Of a DNA stretch of 64,000 nucleotides, positions 1 to 8,005 are shown one piece after another; positions within the stretch are counted from its first letter, which is position 1; each line of letters begins with the position of its first letter. Below the pieces are notes generated by a model. That model saw nothing but the letters and a program-made list of their open reading frames with translations, searched no databases and was not told the DNA's origin. The position numbers and the translations under genes are program-made. The stretch is from Synergistetes bacterium ADurb.Bin155 (GTDB lineage Bacteria; Synergistota; Synergistia; Synergistales; Thermovirgaceae), in contig MWDE01000002.1 in the NCBI GenBank assembly GCA_002070395.1, positions 82,831 to 146,830 of the forward strand. Reading direction: 5' to 3'.

Positions 1-2
1 GC

Positions 3-2384
3 CGCCCTGGACTCGAGGTTCATGTTTACGACCACCATGCGGCAGTGCAGGATGAGATCGAGGCCTCTTTTTCGCTGATTGAACCCGTGGGGGCCACGAC
101 CACCATCCTCGTAGCGAAACTGCTTGAAAAAGGGATCCCCATATCGCCCCAGGAAGCCACCCTTTTCGCTATGGGCATATACGAGGATACCGGAGCGCTG
201 ACCTTCGGAGCCACAACCGAAAAGGACTTCCGGGCTATCCTCAACCTGAAGAACCTGGGGGCGGACATGACCGCCATCCCCGCCCATATTGAACTCTCCC
301 TTGACAGTTCCGAGAGAAAGATACAGGACAAAATGATCGAAAACGCACGTGAGAGGTACATCAACGGGGCCAAGGTGGTCCTGTCGTCTATGACCAGCTC
401 GACCTATGTCGAGGGACTCTCGCTCTTCGTCCATCGTCTCAGGGATTATTTCGACGCTGATGTGGCCCTGGCGGCCGTTCAGATGGAAAAAAGAGTGTAC
501 GTCGTGGCCCGGGGACGGGAGGAGGTCCTCGATGTCGCCGGCCTGCTTTCCCCCCTTGGGGGAGGGGGGCATTCCCAGGCCGCGGCGGTGACCTTGACCG
601 GGGTCACTCCCCAGGAGGTGCTGGCTGACCTGGAGATGAGGCTTGAAAGGTCCATCCAACCCCTCGTGACCGTTGGTGAGGTCATGACCAGCCCGGTGAT
701 GGTTATATCACCGGAAAAATCAGTGGAAGACGCTTACCGGCTGATGATCAGGTATGGGCACTCCGCTCTTCCCGTTGCACTTGAGGGCAGGGTCAGGGGG
801 ATCATTACGAGAAAGGACCTCGACAGGGCTACGACCCACGGCCTAGGCGCGGCCAAGGTTGAAGATTACATGACGGAGGATCCTCTCTCCATCGGTCCTG
901 GGGCCGCCGTTGCCGAAGCGCACAGGATCATGGTCTCCCGAAACATCGGCAGGTTGATGGTGACAAGGGACAGACGATTGATGGGGATCGTCACCAGGAC
1001 CGATATCCTCAGGGCCCTCTTCCCCAGGTCCCTGCCCGCCGAGACAAGGGCGGTGGCACCGGAGATGCCATGGGTTGAGAATATTTCGGGCCTGATGGCA
1101 TCCCTTCTCAATGACCCGGTCTCCTCCCTCCTGAAAAGGATGGGAGAAAGGGCCACCTCCATGGGGATGAAAGCCTACGTTGTCGGCGGTTTCGTGCGAG
1201 ACCTGCTCCTTGGGAGACTTAACGAGGACCTGGATATTGTTGTCGAAGGGGATGCTGTGGCTTTCCTCGAATCGTGGGTAAGAAATGGGGCGCGAGTGGC
1301 GATCCACCAGAGATTCCGGACGGGGACCGTCATTTTCCCCGACGGCCGGAAGGTTGACGTGGCCACCGCCAGAAGGGAGTTCTATGAATACCCCGTCGCA
1401 CAACCCCAGGTATCCATCGACTCGATAAAGCACGACCTTTACCGTCGGGATTTCTCGGTTAACGCGATGGCCCTTTCGATAAACGCCGAGGATTGGGGAA
1501 CCCTGGTCGACTATTTCGGCGGCAGGCGGGATATCAAGGACAGACTTTTGAGGGTCCTCCACAACCTGAGCTTCGTCGAGGACCCGACAAGGGTTATAAG
1601 GGGGATACGCCTGGAACAAAGACTGGGTCTCCGGATCGAGGACAACACCCTCAGGCTTTTAGAAAACTGCATCCATGGGGGTTTGCTTACCCTGCTGTCG
1701 GGTGTGCGCCTCAGGAGCGAGATAGAGCCTCTTTTCCAGGAGAAGAACGTCCTGGCGCAGATCAAAAGGCTTAACTCCGTCGGTTTCTGGGGGGCGGTCT
1801 TTCCCGGCGTCGTCGTTGATAAGGGGGCTCTCAGGGCAACCAGGCGCCTTGAGGTTTTCAAGAAGAGGCTTACCAGGGATATTCCCGACATGGGCAACAG
1901 GCAGTGGCTTTTCTTTTTGATGGCGCTCCTCACCGACTCAACCGATACGGTTGCCCTGCAAGTCCTGGACAGGCTCAACCTTTCGCCCGCCGAAAGAGAC
2001 TTGATCATGAAGGGGCTCTTTGAACTTGGACCGGCTGAACACAGACTCGGCGGGAGGGGACAAAAGAAACCTTCGAACATTTTTATGTTCCTGAAGGAGT
2101 TTAACCCCATAACGGCTTTCTACTGGGCCGCCGCCACGGAACGCTGGCGGGTGAGGAGGAGGATACTCCTTTACCTGACCCGTCTCCAAAAGGTCGAGCC
2201 CATGCTGGTTGGCCGTGAACTGCTGGAGATGGGATACGAGGAAGGCCCTCTCATCGGGAGTATCCTTTCCCGGCTGCAGATGGCCCGGCTGGATGGGGAA
2301 GTGGAAACCCGCGAAGATGAAATAGAATGGGTCAGGGATAATTTCCACCTCTCCCTTTTGGGGCCGGAACGGGCTAAAGTTTAG
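3..2384 (+). CDS. CCA-adding/poly(A) polymerase-family tRNA nucleotidyltransferase with DHH, DHHA1 and CBS domains (5' partial)
   Basis: The reading frame is open from the left edge, so the N-terminus lies outside the window. The first visible codons give Val-Tyr-Asp-His-His, the DHH phosphoesterase motif, at about nt 24-38. A DHHA1 glycine-rich motif (GGGGHSQ) follows near nt 555-575, then two CBS repeats at about nt 680-1020. The class II nucleotidyltransferase head comes next near nt 1180-1250, with GGFVRD and the catalytic pair in DLDIV, then RRDFSVNAMAL and the RNA-binding tail. This fused architecture is known from Aquifex, Thermotoga and delta-proteobacterial enzymes that add A or CCA to tRNA 3' ends. 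Whether this one adds only A or full CCA cannot be read from the sequence. The DHH part may act on small nucleotides, which is inference. The M50 protease gene follows after 13 nt. Confidence 0.9.
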   Translation, partial: RPGLEVHVYDHHAAVQDEIEASFSLIEPVGATTTILVAKLLEKGIPISPQEATLFAMGIYEDTGALTFGATTEKDFRAILNLKNLGADMTAIPAHIELSLDSSERKIQDKMIENARERYINGAKVVLSSMTSSTYVEGLSLFVHRLRDYFDADVALAAVQMEKRVYVVARGREEVLDVAGLLSPLGGGGHSQAAAVTLTGVTPQEVLADLEMRLERSIQPLVTVGEVMTSPVMVISPEKSVEDAYRLMIRYGHSALPVALEGRVRGIITRKDLDRATTHGLGAAKVEDYMTEDPLSIGPGAAVAEAHRIMVSRNIGRLMVTRDRRLMGIVTRTDILRALFPRSLPAETRAVAPEMPWVENISGLMASLLNDPVSSLLKRMGERATSMGMKAYVVGGFVRDLLLGRLNEDLDIVVEGDAVAFLESWVRNGARVAIHQRFRTGTVIFPDGRKVDVATARREFYEYPVAQPQVSIDSIKHDLYRRDFSVNAMALSINAEDWGTLVDYFGGRRDIKDRLLRVLHNLSFVEDPTRVIRGIRLEQRLGLRIEDNTLRLLENCIHGGLLTLLSGVRLRSEIEPLFQEKNVLAQIKRLNSVGFWGAVFPGVVVDKGALRATRRLEVFKKRLTRDIPDMGNRQWLFFLMALLTDSTDTVALQVLDRLNLSPAERDLIMKGLFELGPAEHRLGGRGQKKPSNIFMFLKEFNPITAFYWAAATERWRVRRRILLYLTRLQKVEPMLVGRELLEMGYEEGPLIGSILSRLQMARLDGEVETREDEIEWVRDNFHLSLLGPERAKV

Positions 2385-2397
2385 GAGGTGTGAAGAT

Positions 2398-3003
2398 TTG
2401 GGCAACATGCCCGCCCTAGGGGACTTGCTTCTGAGCTTACCGGCGGTCCTCTGGGCTATAACTTTTCATGAATTCTGTCACGGCTACGCCGCCGATCTTC
2501 TCGGCGACCCTACTCCGGCGAGGATGGGGCGGCTCACGCTCAACCCCTTGGCCCATCTTGACCCTATAGGAGCCCTGATGCTGCTAGTTTTCCGTTTTGG
2601 CTGGGCGAAGCCGGTACCCATCGACCCCAGGTTCTTCAGGCACCCGGGACGCGACATGGCGATCGTATCCCTGGCCGGTTCGGCCGGCAACCTGGTCACC
2701 GCTGTCGCCTGTGGGGTCGTGGTGAGACTTCTCCCTGGCCCCTTCATTTCAATCCCGGCCCTGGGAAGATTCGTGGCCCTCATGATCCTGATCAATCTTG
2801 GGCTGGGTGTTTTCAACCTTGTCCCCATTCCGCCCCTTGACGGCTCGAAACTGCTATCCCTATTCCTGCCTCCGTCATGGTTGAGGGGTTTTTTCTGGCT
2901 TGAAAGGTACGGCATCTTCATCCTGATGATCCTTCTGGCCCTCGGGGTGGTCCAGATGTTGATCACTCCCATGATAATGACCCTGTTCCACTTGATACTT
3001 TGA
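2398..3003 (+). CDS. Site-2 protease family (M50) integral membrane metalloprotease
   Basis: This is a 201-residue hydrophobic protein with about five membrane segments. The zinc motif HEFCH lies at residues 24-28 inside the first hydrophobic stretch. The third ligand is expected at D148 in the conserved Asn-Leu-Val-Pro-Ile-Pro-Pro-Leu-Asp-Gly segment. It belongs to the short M50 group without PDZ domains, found in many anaerobes and archaea. Its substrate is unknown; the family cleaves proteins within the membrane. The start is TTG with an AGGAGGTG Shine-Dalgarno that overlaps the stop of the upstream nucleotidyltransferase gene, so the two are probably co-transcribed. surE follows 25 nt downstream. 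Confidence 0.88.
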   Translation: MGNMPALGDLLLSLPAVLWAITFHEFCHGYAADLLGDPTPARMGRLTLNPLAHLDPIGALMLLVFRFGWAKPVPIDPRFFRHPGRDMAIVSLAGSAGNLVTAVACGVVVRLLPGPFISIPALGRFVALMILINLGLGVFNLVPIPPLDGSKLLSLFLPPSWLRGFFWLERYGIFILMILLALGVVQMLITPMIMTLFHLIL

Positions 3004-3028
3004 TGACCGGAAGGAGTGAAAGGGCCCC

Positions 3029-3805
3029 TTGAGAATTCTTGTCTCCAACGACGATGGTGCATTCGCCCCGGGGATCGTTACCCTGGTCAGAAAGCTTCAC
3101 GACCAAGGCTACCGACCCTGCGTGGTGGCCCCGGACAGGGAGCGCAGCAGCGTGGGTCACGCGATAACGCTACACAGGCCCCTCAGGCTGAGGTCGATCC
3201 AGGGAGGAGGGTACCCTGAACATCTGGAAGCCTTTTCCTGCGACGGCACCCCTTCCGACTGCGTGGTCCTTGGCCTGGAGGCTGTAGCCCCTGATTCAGA
3301 GATGGTGCTCTCGGGGATCAACAAGGGCCCCAACCTCGCCGACGACCTGACCTACTCTGGGACCGTTTCGGCGGCCATGGAAGGATTGTTCCTTGGCAAG
3401 CCATCCATCGCTGTATCCCTTGATTGCAGGCCTGACGATGAAGAGGAACATTACTGTACGGCCGCTGAGGCAGTGGTCTATATCCTTGGCAGGGTAAGGG
3501 AGCACCCCCTGCCAAAGAACATTCTTTTGAATGTGAATGTACCCAATGTCCCGGTGAGTGAAGTTCAGGGCTACAGGATCACGAGGAAAGGAGTCCGGGT
3601 CTATAAGGAAAAGGTCACCCCTCTCAAGGACCCTAAAGGCCGGTCCTGTTACTGGATATCCGGCAAGCCGGAGGACGTCAGCGAGGACGGGAGTGATATC
3701 GGGGCGGTTGCCGAAGGGTATGTGTCGATAACCCCCATCCACATGGACATGACCCATTATCCCTCCATAACGGCCCTTCGCGAAGCCGGGTTCGAGGATT
3801 ATTGA
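3029..3805 (+). CDS. surE: 5'/3'-nucleotidase SurE
   Basis: SurE is a metal-dependent phosphatase that removes phosphate from nucleoside 5'- and 3'-monophosphates in the cytoplasm and is linked to stationary-phase survival. The metal site NDDG is at residues 7-10, followed by the conserved GINKGPNL and TYSGTVSAAMEG segments. The length of 258 residues is normal. The start is TTG, with AAGGAG about 13 nt upstream. It is the last gene of a three-gene run with the nucleotidyltransferase and the M50 protease; the argG leader with its own promoter begins after it. Confidence 0.95.
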   Translation: MRILVSNDDGAFAPGIVTLVRKLHDQGYRPCVVAPDRERSSVGHAITLHRPLRLRSIQGGGYPEHLEAFSCDGTPSDCVVLGLEAVAPDSEMVLSGINKGPNLADDLTYSGTVSAAMEGLFLGKPSIAVSLDCRPDDEEEHYCTAAEAVVYILGRVREHPLPKNILLNVNVPNVPVSEVQGYRITRKGVRVYKEKVTPLKDPKGRSCYWISGKPEDVSEDGSDIGAVAEGYVSITPIHMDMTHYPSITALREAGFEDY

Positions 3806-3929
3806 GCCAATGGGGTCCGCTTCGGCATCAATGGACCCGGATTGAACTCGCTTTGGAGCAGCCTCCTTCCTGCCTTTTCAGGAAAGGAACCAAAATGAAG
3901 TTTTTCATCGCCTCTCGAAGGTATCCAAG

Positions 3930-3957
3930 TTGACATTTCCTGAGAGCGGTGTATTAT
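3930..3957 (+). promoter_or_regulatory. Sigma70-type promoter of the argG leader
   Basis: A perfect TTGACA (3930-3935) is followed after 16 bp by TATTAT (3952-3957). A start near 3964 would give a leader of about 370 nt that includes the T-box. Confidence 0.7.
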
Positions 3958-4064
3958 ATTCGGCAATTATTGAAAGGATTGGGGAGGCTTTTGTGGTTAT
4001 GACCCTTAACCGCTTAAGACGAGCTGGACGAATAAGACCTGGTCTGTCTGCGTCGGAATTCGCG

Positions 4065-4315
4065 GATTACGCGGTGATGACGGGGAAGAGTAGGTTGTGT
4101 GCTCGTCGACAGAGAGGGGATGCAAACCGCTGAAAGCGTTCCTCGCCGAGACCGACCGAATAGAGCCCCTGAACCGACCCCCGAAGAAAGTCCTTAAAAA
4201 AGGCAATTAGGGGGTAAACGGTTTCAAACCGTGAGAGTAGGCCAAAGAGGCCGAAAAGTAGGGTGGCACCGCGGGCAAGGCTCGCCCCTTCGTAAGAAGG
4301 GGCGAGCCTTTTTGT
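4065..4315 (+). promoter_or_regulatory. T-box riboswitch (tRNA-sensing leader) of argG, probably arginine-specific
   Basis: The canonical T-box sequence AGGGTGGCACCGCGG lies at 4260-4274 and pairs with the free 3' end of uncharged tRNA. Upstream, GATGACGGGGAAGAGTAG (about 4076-4093) matches the conserved 5' side of Stem I, and AGAGAGG with CCGCTGAAAGCG forms its distal part. On the 3' side of Stem I the sequence GAATAGAGCCCC places an AGA arginine codon (4162-4164) where the specifier is expected. That reading is inference but fits the downstream gene. A stem III hairpin follows near 4217-4233. The terminator overlaps the end. Low charged tRNA-Arg would favour antitermination and argG expression. 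Confidence 0.88.
4277..4315 (+). terminator. T-box terminator hairpin of argG
   Basis: A perfect 14-bp stem (4277-4290 with 4297-4310) and a 6-nt loop run into a T tract. It competes with the T-box antiterminator just upstream. Confidence 0.9.
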
Positions 4316-4336
4316 TATTTTAAGGAGGGAACCAGG

Positions 4337-5578
4337 ATGGAATACAAGGGAAAGGTAATTCTTGCTTACAGTGGGGGCCTGGACACATCGGTGGCGATAA
4401 AGTGGTTGAGCGACAAGGGTTACGATGTGGTGACCCTGACGGCCGATGTGGGGCAGATCCTCGATACGGAAGAGGTCAAGGAGAAGGCACTCAAGGTGGG
4501 AGCCGTCAACGCCTACGTCATGGATCTCAGGCAGGAGTTTGTGGAGACCATGGTGTGGCCGGCACTGAAGGCCAACGCCCTCTACCAGGGCAAATATCCC
4601 CTGAATTCAGCTCTTTCCAGGCCGATCATCGCGAAGTATCTTGTGTGGGTGGCCGGGATGGAAGGGGCCGTCGCCGTCGCCCATGGTTGTACCGGGAAAG
4701 GTCAGGACCAGGTCAGGATAGAGGTCTGTTCCAATGCCCTGGACCCGGAACTAAAGGTTATAGCGCCGGTCAGGGAATGGCATTTCTCCAGGGATGCAGA
4801 GATCGCTTATGCCAAGGAAAACGGTATCCCCGTCCCTGTAACGGCGGAAAGCCCTTACTCCATTGACGGGAACTTGTGGGGCAGGTCCATTGAATGCGGT
4901 CCCCTTGAGGATCCCTGGACGGAGCCTCCCAGTGATGCTTTCGCCCTTACGGTGGATCCCTGGGAAGCTCCGGATGGGCAGGAATACATCGAGATCACCT
5001 TTAAAAAGGGTATTCCGGTGGCGATCAACAGCACCGTTATGGACGGTGTTACGTTGATCGCTGAACTGAACAGGATCGCTGGAGCGCATGGGGTGGGCAG
5101 GATCGACATGATCGAAGACCGGCTGGTGGGATTCAAAAGCAGGGAGGTTTATGAATGCCCCGCTACGGTATGCCTCCTCCAGGCCCACCAGGCGCTGGAG
5201 AGCATGACCCTGACGAAGGACGTCATAGCGGCCAAGGCGGACCTCTCGCTAAAATACGCGGAACTCACCTACACCGGTTTCTGGTTTTCGCCACTGAAAA
5301 AGGCTCTCGATGCCTTCTTCGATTCCATCCAGGAGAACGTGTCCGGCACTGTCAGGGTGCGACTTTTCAAGGGCGCGTCGGTGGTGGTGGGGATAAAGGC
5401 CGAAAAGTCACTTTACGTCGAATCCATGGCCACCTATTCTGAGGGGGATGCCTTCGACCACGAGGCTGCGGCCGGGTTCATAAAGATCTGGGGGCTCCCC
5501 GTCAAACTCTGGAGGCAGGTCCACCCTGAAGTCGAAACGAAGGTGCCCGAGCTTAAGGTAGTAGGTGGTGCCAAGTGA
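4337..5578 (+). CDS. argG: Argininosuccinate synthase
   Basis: ArgG condenses citrulline and aspartate with ATP to argininosuccinate in arginine synthesis. The PP-loop SGGLDTS is at residues 12-18, and the conserved GCTGKGQDQ and [11 protein letters not shown] segments follow. The length of 413 residues is typical. The ATG is preceded by AAGGAGGG about 8 nt upstream. It stands alone behind its T-box leader; argH is not adjacent. The gene's likely terminator lies inside the convergent acyP gene. Confidence 0.97.
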   Translation: MEYKGKVILAYSGGLDTSVAIKWLSDKGYDVVTLTADVGQILDTEEVKEKALKVGAVNAYVMDLRQEFVETMVWPALKANALYQGKYPLNSALSRPIIAKYLVWVAGMEGAVAVAHGCTGKGQDQVRIEVCSNALDPELKVIAPVREWHFSRDAEIAYAKENGIPVPVTAESPYSIDGNLWGRSIECGPLEDPWTEPPSDAFALTVDPWEAPDGQEYIEITFKKGIPVAINSTVMDGVTLIAELNRIAGAHGVGRIDMIEDRLVGFKSREVYECPATVCLLQAHQALESMTLTKDVIAAKADLSLKYAELTYTGFWFSPLKKALDAFFDSIQENVSGTVRVRLFKGASVVVGIKAEKSLYVESMATYSEGDAFDHEAAAGFIKIWGLPVKLWRQVHPEVETKVPELKVVGGAK

Positions 5579-5593
5579 CGGTAACCGTGTCAG

Positions 5594-5881
5594 TTAAGTG
5601 GATCTCAGGATGAGGAAGTCGGATCGGCCAAGGTCCGGGTCACAGTGGAGGTACATGACCTCCCTCACTACGGCTCCGGGGGGTCCAACCCGGACCCACT
5701 CGATCATTTGATCCACCGATTCTGGAGGACCCTGGAAAACCGCCTCGACCCCTCCGTCGAGGCGGTTTTTTATCCATCCGGATAGTCCCAGCGAAAGGGC
5801 GGTCTGCCTTGCCCTCCACCGGAAACCTACTCCCTGGACCGTCCCTGTTATAATGACCCTGACACACTTTTCTTGGCCCAT
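5594..5881 (-). CDS. acyP: Acylphosphatase
   Basis: This small cytoplasmic enzyme hydrolyses acyl phosphates such as carbamoyl and acetyl phosphate. With the start at 5881 the protein has 95 residues. It shows the signature GTVQGVGFRWR with catalytic R21, and N39 in GWIKN. An upstream extension to 5932 exists, but the ATG at 5881 has GGAGG 8 nt before it and gives the family length. It converges with argG, and the argG terminator is contained in its coding sequence. A neighbouring carbamoyl-phosphate user (argG pathway) and an acetate kinase elsewhere in the window make sense of a housekeeping acylphosphatase, but no specific role is shown. Confidence 0.92.
   Translation of the reverse strand: MGQEKCVRVIITGTVQGVGFRWRARQTALSLGLSGWIKNRLDGGVEAVFQGPPESVDQMIEWVRVGPPGAVVREVMYLHCDPDLGRSDFLILRST
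5737..5772 (+). terminator. Intrinsic terminator of argG, located inside acyP
   Basis: A perfect 13-bp stem (5737-5749 with 5756-5768) with a 6-nt loop is followed by a T run in the argG direction. It lies about 160 nt past the argG stop, within the antisense acyP coding sequence, around the codons of the catalytic N39 region. Confidence 0.8.
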
Positions 5882-5900
5882 TAAGTGATCCTCCGCGGGT

Positions 5901-5914
5901 GTAAACAAGTTTAC
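5901..5914. promoter_or_regulatory. Palindrome in the acyP / alaX divergent promoter region
   Basis: The perfect inverted repeat GTAAAC-AA-GTTTAC sits between the two divergent starts. It is flanked by a second pair of inverted arms, TGATCCT (5886-5892) and AGGATCA (5925-5931). This looks like an operator or transcript hairpin; no regulator is identified. Confidence 0.4.
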
Positions 5915-5946
5915 CATCCAGCGAAGGATCATTTGGGAGTGTTCCC

Positions 5947-7140
5947 ATGGGGAGGTTGGTCAATGAAATGAATGAAAAGATTCAGATAGAAGAGGTTCTG
6001 GAACGGAAAGGGGAAAAAGCAAAAATAAGGGTTTCGGGTAGAGTTTTTCACCCATCCGGAGGGGGCCAGCCCGGCGACAGCGGTCGCCTCGAAAGCGAGA
6101 GTTTCAAGGCCAGGGTTCTCGATTGCCGCACCAGCAATGAAGGTGATGTCCTGGATATAGTGGTCAAGGAGGGTGACATCCCCCTGGGCCGCCCGATCGA
6201 CGCCACAGTCGATTTTGAAAGGAACCGACGTTTTTCGAGAATGCACACTGCCGAACACATCCTTTCCAGGACGCTCGAAAACCAGCTACCCGGGCTGGAC
6301 GTGCAAAAAGTCTCCATAGGTGAAAAGGAGAGCGTGGTTTTCATGACCTATCCTGGGGATATCGCTTGGGATGACCTGTTCAGGGCGGAGGAGGCCGCCA
6401 ACAGGGTTATCGCGGCGGACCTCCCGGTCGGTGTTAAAAGGGTCTCGAGGGAAAGAGACGATAGTTTCGAAGGAGTAAAGATCAAGTGGGACAGGATCGA
6501 CGAAAGAGAAGTGACTATTGTCACCATCGGTGAATTCGACAGCATGGCTTGCTCGGGGAGCCACGTCGGATCCACATCGGAGGTCGGGGGGGTGGTTGTC
6601 ACCGGCTTCAAGGGTGGCAATGGGCAATGGGAGGTCAAGTTCACCGTTGATCGCCAGGAGACATTACAGAGGCACAGCAGGATAACGAGGGTGCTTTCAA
6701 GGGAGATCGGCTGCGAAGAGGAAAACCTCCCCTCGGTGGTCGCCAGACTCAGGGAGGAGCGGAGGGAAGCAACCAGAAAACTGGACAAGGTCAGGAAATA
6801 TATCGAGATCCCCTGGGAGGATATCGGCGAGACTCCGGGGAAGTTGTTCTTCTTCGCCATAGAGAATTTCCCCCCGGAGTTGGCTTCTTCGGGAGTTAAA
6901 AGAAAAATTGAAAAGGAAACCGGTTGCGTCGTCGGCTTTCTCTCCCCGGATCAAAGCGGGGGGGCTGTGTTCATACTCGGTGCCGGGAAGGATCTCAAGG
7001 TGGACCTTAAGGGCTTGTTAGAGGAAGCCGATACGTTGCAGGCAAGGGGTGGAGGTGCGGCCGATTGGGTCCAGGGAAGGGCCGGGAATGGATCGCCCTC
7101 TGAATGGAGGAGATTCCTTCTTTCAATAGTTGACAAATAG
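5947..7140 (+). CDS. Free-standing alanyl-tRNA editing protein (AlaX-like, long form with DHHA1 tail)
   Basis: The protein matches the editing half of alanyl-tRNA synthetase without the catalytic core. It has an N-terminal beta-barrel with the HPSGGGQPGDSG segment, zinc ligands H100 and H104 (HTAEH), and C202 and H206 in ACSGSH. A DHHA1-like domain ends in RGGGAADWVQG. Such AlaX-L proteins hydrolyse mischarged Ser- or Gly-tRNA(Ala) in trans. The sequence shows all four zinc ligands, so it should be active. The start is uncertain: ATG 5947 has GGGAG 10 nt upstream, while ATG 5968 follows GGGGAGG by 12 nt and would shorten the protein by seven residues. It is divergent from acyP. Confidence 0.85.
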   Translation: MGRLVNEMNEKIQIEEVLERKGEKAKIRVSGRVFHPSGGGQPGDSGRLESESFKARVLDCRTSNEGDVLDIVVKEGDIPLGRPIDATVDFERNRRFSRMHTAEHILSRTLENQLPGLDVQKVSIGEKESVVFMTYPGDIAWDDLFRAEEAANRVIAADLPVGVKRVSRERDDSFEGVKIKWDRIDEREVTIVTIGEFDSMACSGSHVGSTSEVGGVVVTGFKGGNGQWEVKFTVDRQETLQRHSRITRVLSREIGCEEENLPSVVARLREERREATRKLDKVRKYIEIPWEDIGETPGKLFFFAIENFPPELASSGVKRKIEKETGCVVGFLSPDQSGGAVFILGAGKDLKVDLKGLLEEADTLQARGGGAADWVQGRAGNGSPSEWRRFLLSIVDK

Positions 7141-7239
7141 TTTACACAATGTCACTATTGATCTCATGAAATGACTTGGGATGCTCCGCCGGGGTCCAAG
7201 TGTCAGCGAACCCAGGGAAGCTGAAGGGAGGAATTATCC

Positions 7240-7428
7240 TTGATCATTCGGAAGGCATCTTCAGTTACGGAAAATAGTACCCGGGGAACGGGAGGCTTCC
7301 TCCAAGGGTTGCCGCTGGAAGTCCTTTTTGACGGCAACAGGGCTCCTTCGAACGTCCAGTTGAGAAAGATGATACTCCTTCACGACCTGGCCACGAAAGA
7401 CGAGGTCAAAAAAATGGGAGAGCCGTAG
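7240..7428 (+). CDS. Small hypothetical protein (62 aa), orphan
   Basis: I do not recognise this protein. It is 62 residues, soluble, with mixed charge and no clear motif. Support for a real gene comes from its signals: a TTG start with AAGGGAGG 8 nt upstream, and a short terminator hairpin with a T run that overlaps its stop codon. No convincing promoter is seen in the 100 nt before it. It lies between the alaX-like gene and a membrane-protein gene that has its own Shine-Dalgarno. Confidence 0.5.
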   Translation: MIIRKASSVTENSTRGTGGFLQGLPLEVLFDGNRAPSNVQLRKMILLHDLATKDEVKKMGEP

Positions 7429-7440
7429 TCTCCCCTTTTT
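7416..7440 (+). terminator. Short intrinsic terminator of the 62-aa gene
   Basis: GGGAGA (7416-7421) pairs with TCTCCC (7429-7434) around a 7-nt loop holding the TAG stop, followed by C and five T. The stem is only 6 bp, so termination may be partial. Confidence 0.5.
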
Positions 7441-7493
7441 GAGATATAGTATCCTTCAGGGCATTTTCCCAGTGAAACCCGAGGAGGTCCTTC

Positions 7494-7982
7494 ATGCGCA
7501 TTCTTTTCTTTTTGTCCATGAGCGGTGCGGCGATCACTTTCGCCCTTTTTTACACCTGGTGCATTCAAAAGCCGGTCATGACAGTCATGCGGTTTTTCCA
7601 AGGTGAAGACCTGCCCGAGGAGGCGCCCTACGGCGAGACCGAAAAGTTGCCGCCGGCCGTTCTCCCCCTGGTGTGGTATCCCCTGAGGATTGTTTTCTTT
7701 TTCGGGGAGACTTATATACTGGCGGCCTGGGGGGCCTATTGCATCCTCCGGACCTTAGAGGCGATGCAAAAGGCAGGCATCGAAAAAGGGCCGGCCTTCC
7801 ACGTACCAGCCTTTATAGCTTGTGTCGGAGCCCTGGGGTACCTGGCAAGGAAAGAGCCCCGAAAGGACATTTTGACCATTATCCAGTCCTGCATCGGGAT
7901 GGGGAGCTATCTTGTCTTTGTCCTGAACCGGGCTGCCTTGATGACCTATTACCCCTGGCTGGTCGATTTCTTTGCGAAGTAA
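7494..7982 (+). CDS. Hypothetical integral membrane protein (162 aa)
   Basis: I do not recognise the family. The N-terminus (residues 3-24) is a membrane segment, followed by an acidic loop rich in Glu and Pro at about residues 37-55. Three further hydrophobic segments lie near residues 58-80, 97-114 and 128-150. There is no catalytic motif or cysteine pair. The start ATG has GAGGAGGT about 7 nt upstream. A TATAGT sequence around 7447 could serve as a -10 box, but no good -35 is seen. It converges with the tungstate transporter gene, only 23 nt away. Confidence 0.7.
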   Translation: MRILFFLSMSGAAITFALFYTWCIQKPVMTVMRFFQGEDLPEEAPYGETEKLPPAVLPLVWYPLRIVFFFGETYILAAWGAYCILRTLEAMQKAGIEKGPAFHVPAFIACVGALGYLARKEPRKDILTIIQSCIGMGSYLVFVLNRAALMTYYPWLVDFFAK

Positions 7983-8005
7983 GCCATTAATGCCTTTCCG
8001 CGGCA

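Noticed and set aside
843..1619. 258-codon minus-strand frame opposite the nucleotidyltransferase
   Set aside because: It crosses the CBS and catalytic domains of a well-supported gene.
3930..4133. 67-codon frame in the argG leader
   Set aside because: It starts inside the promoter and runs through T-box Stem I; the conserved RNA signals explain the region.
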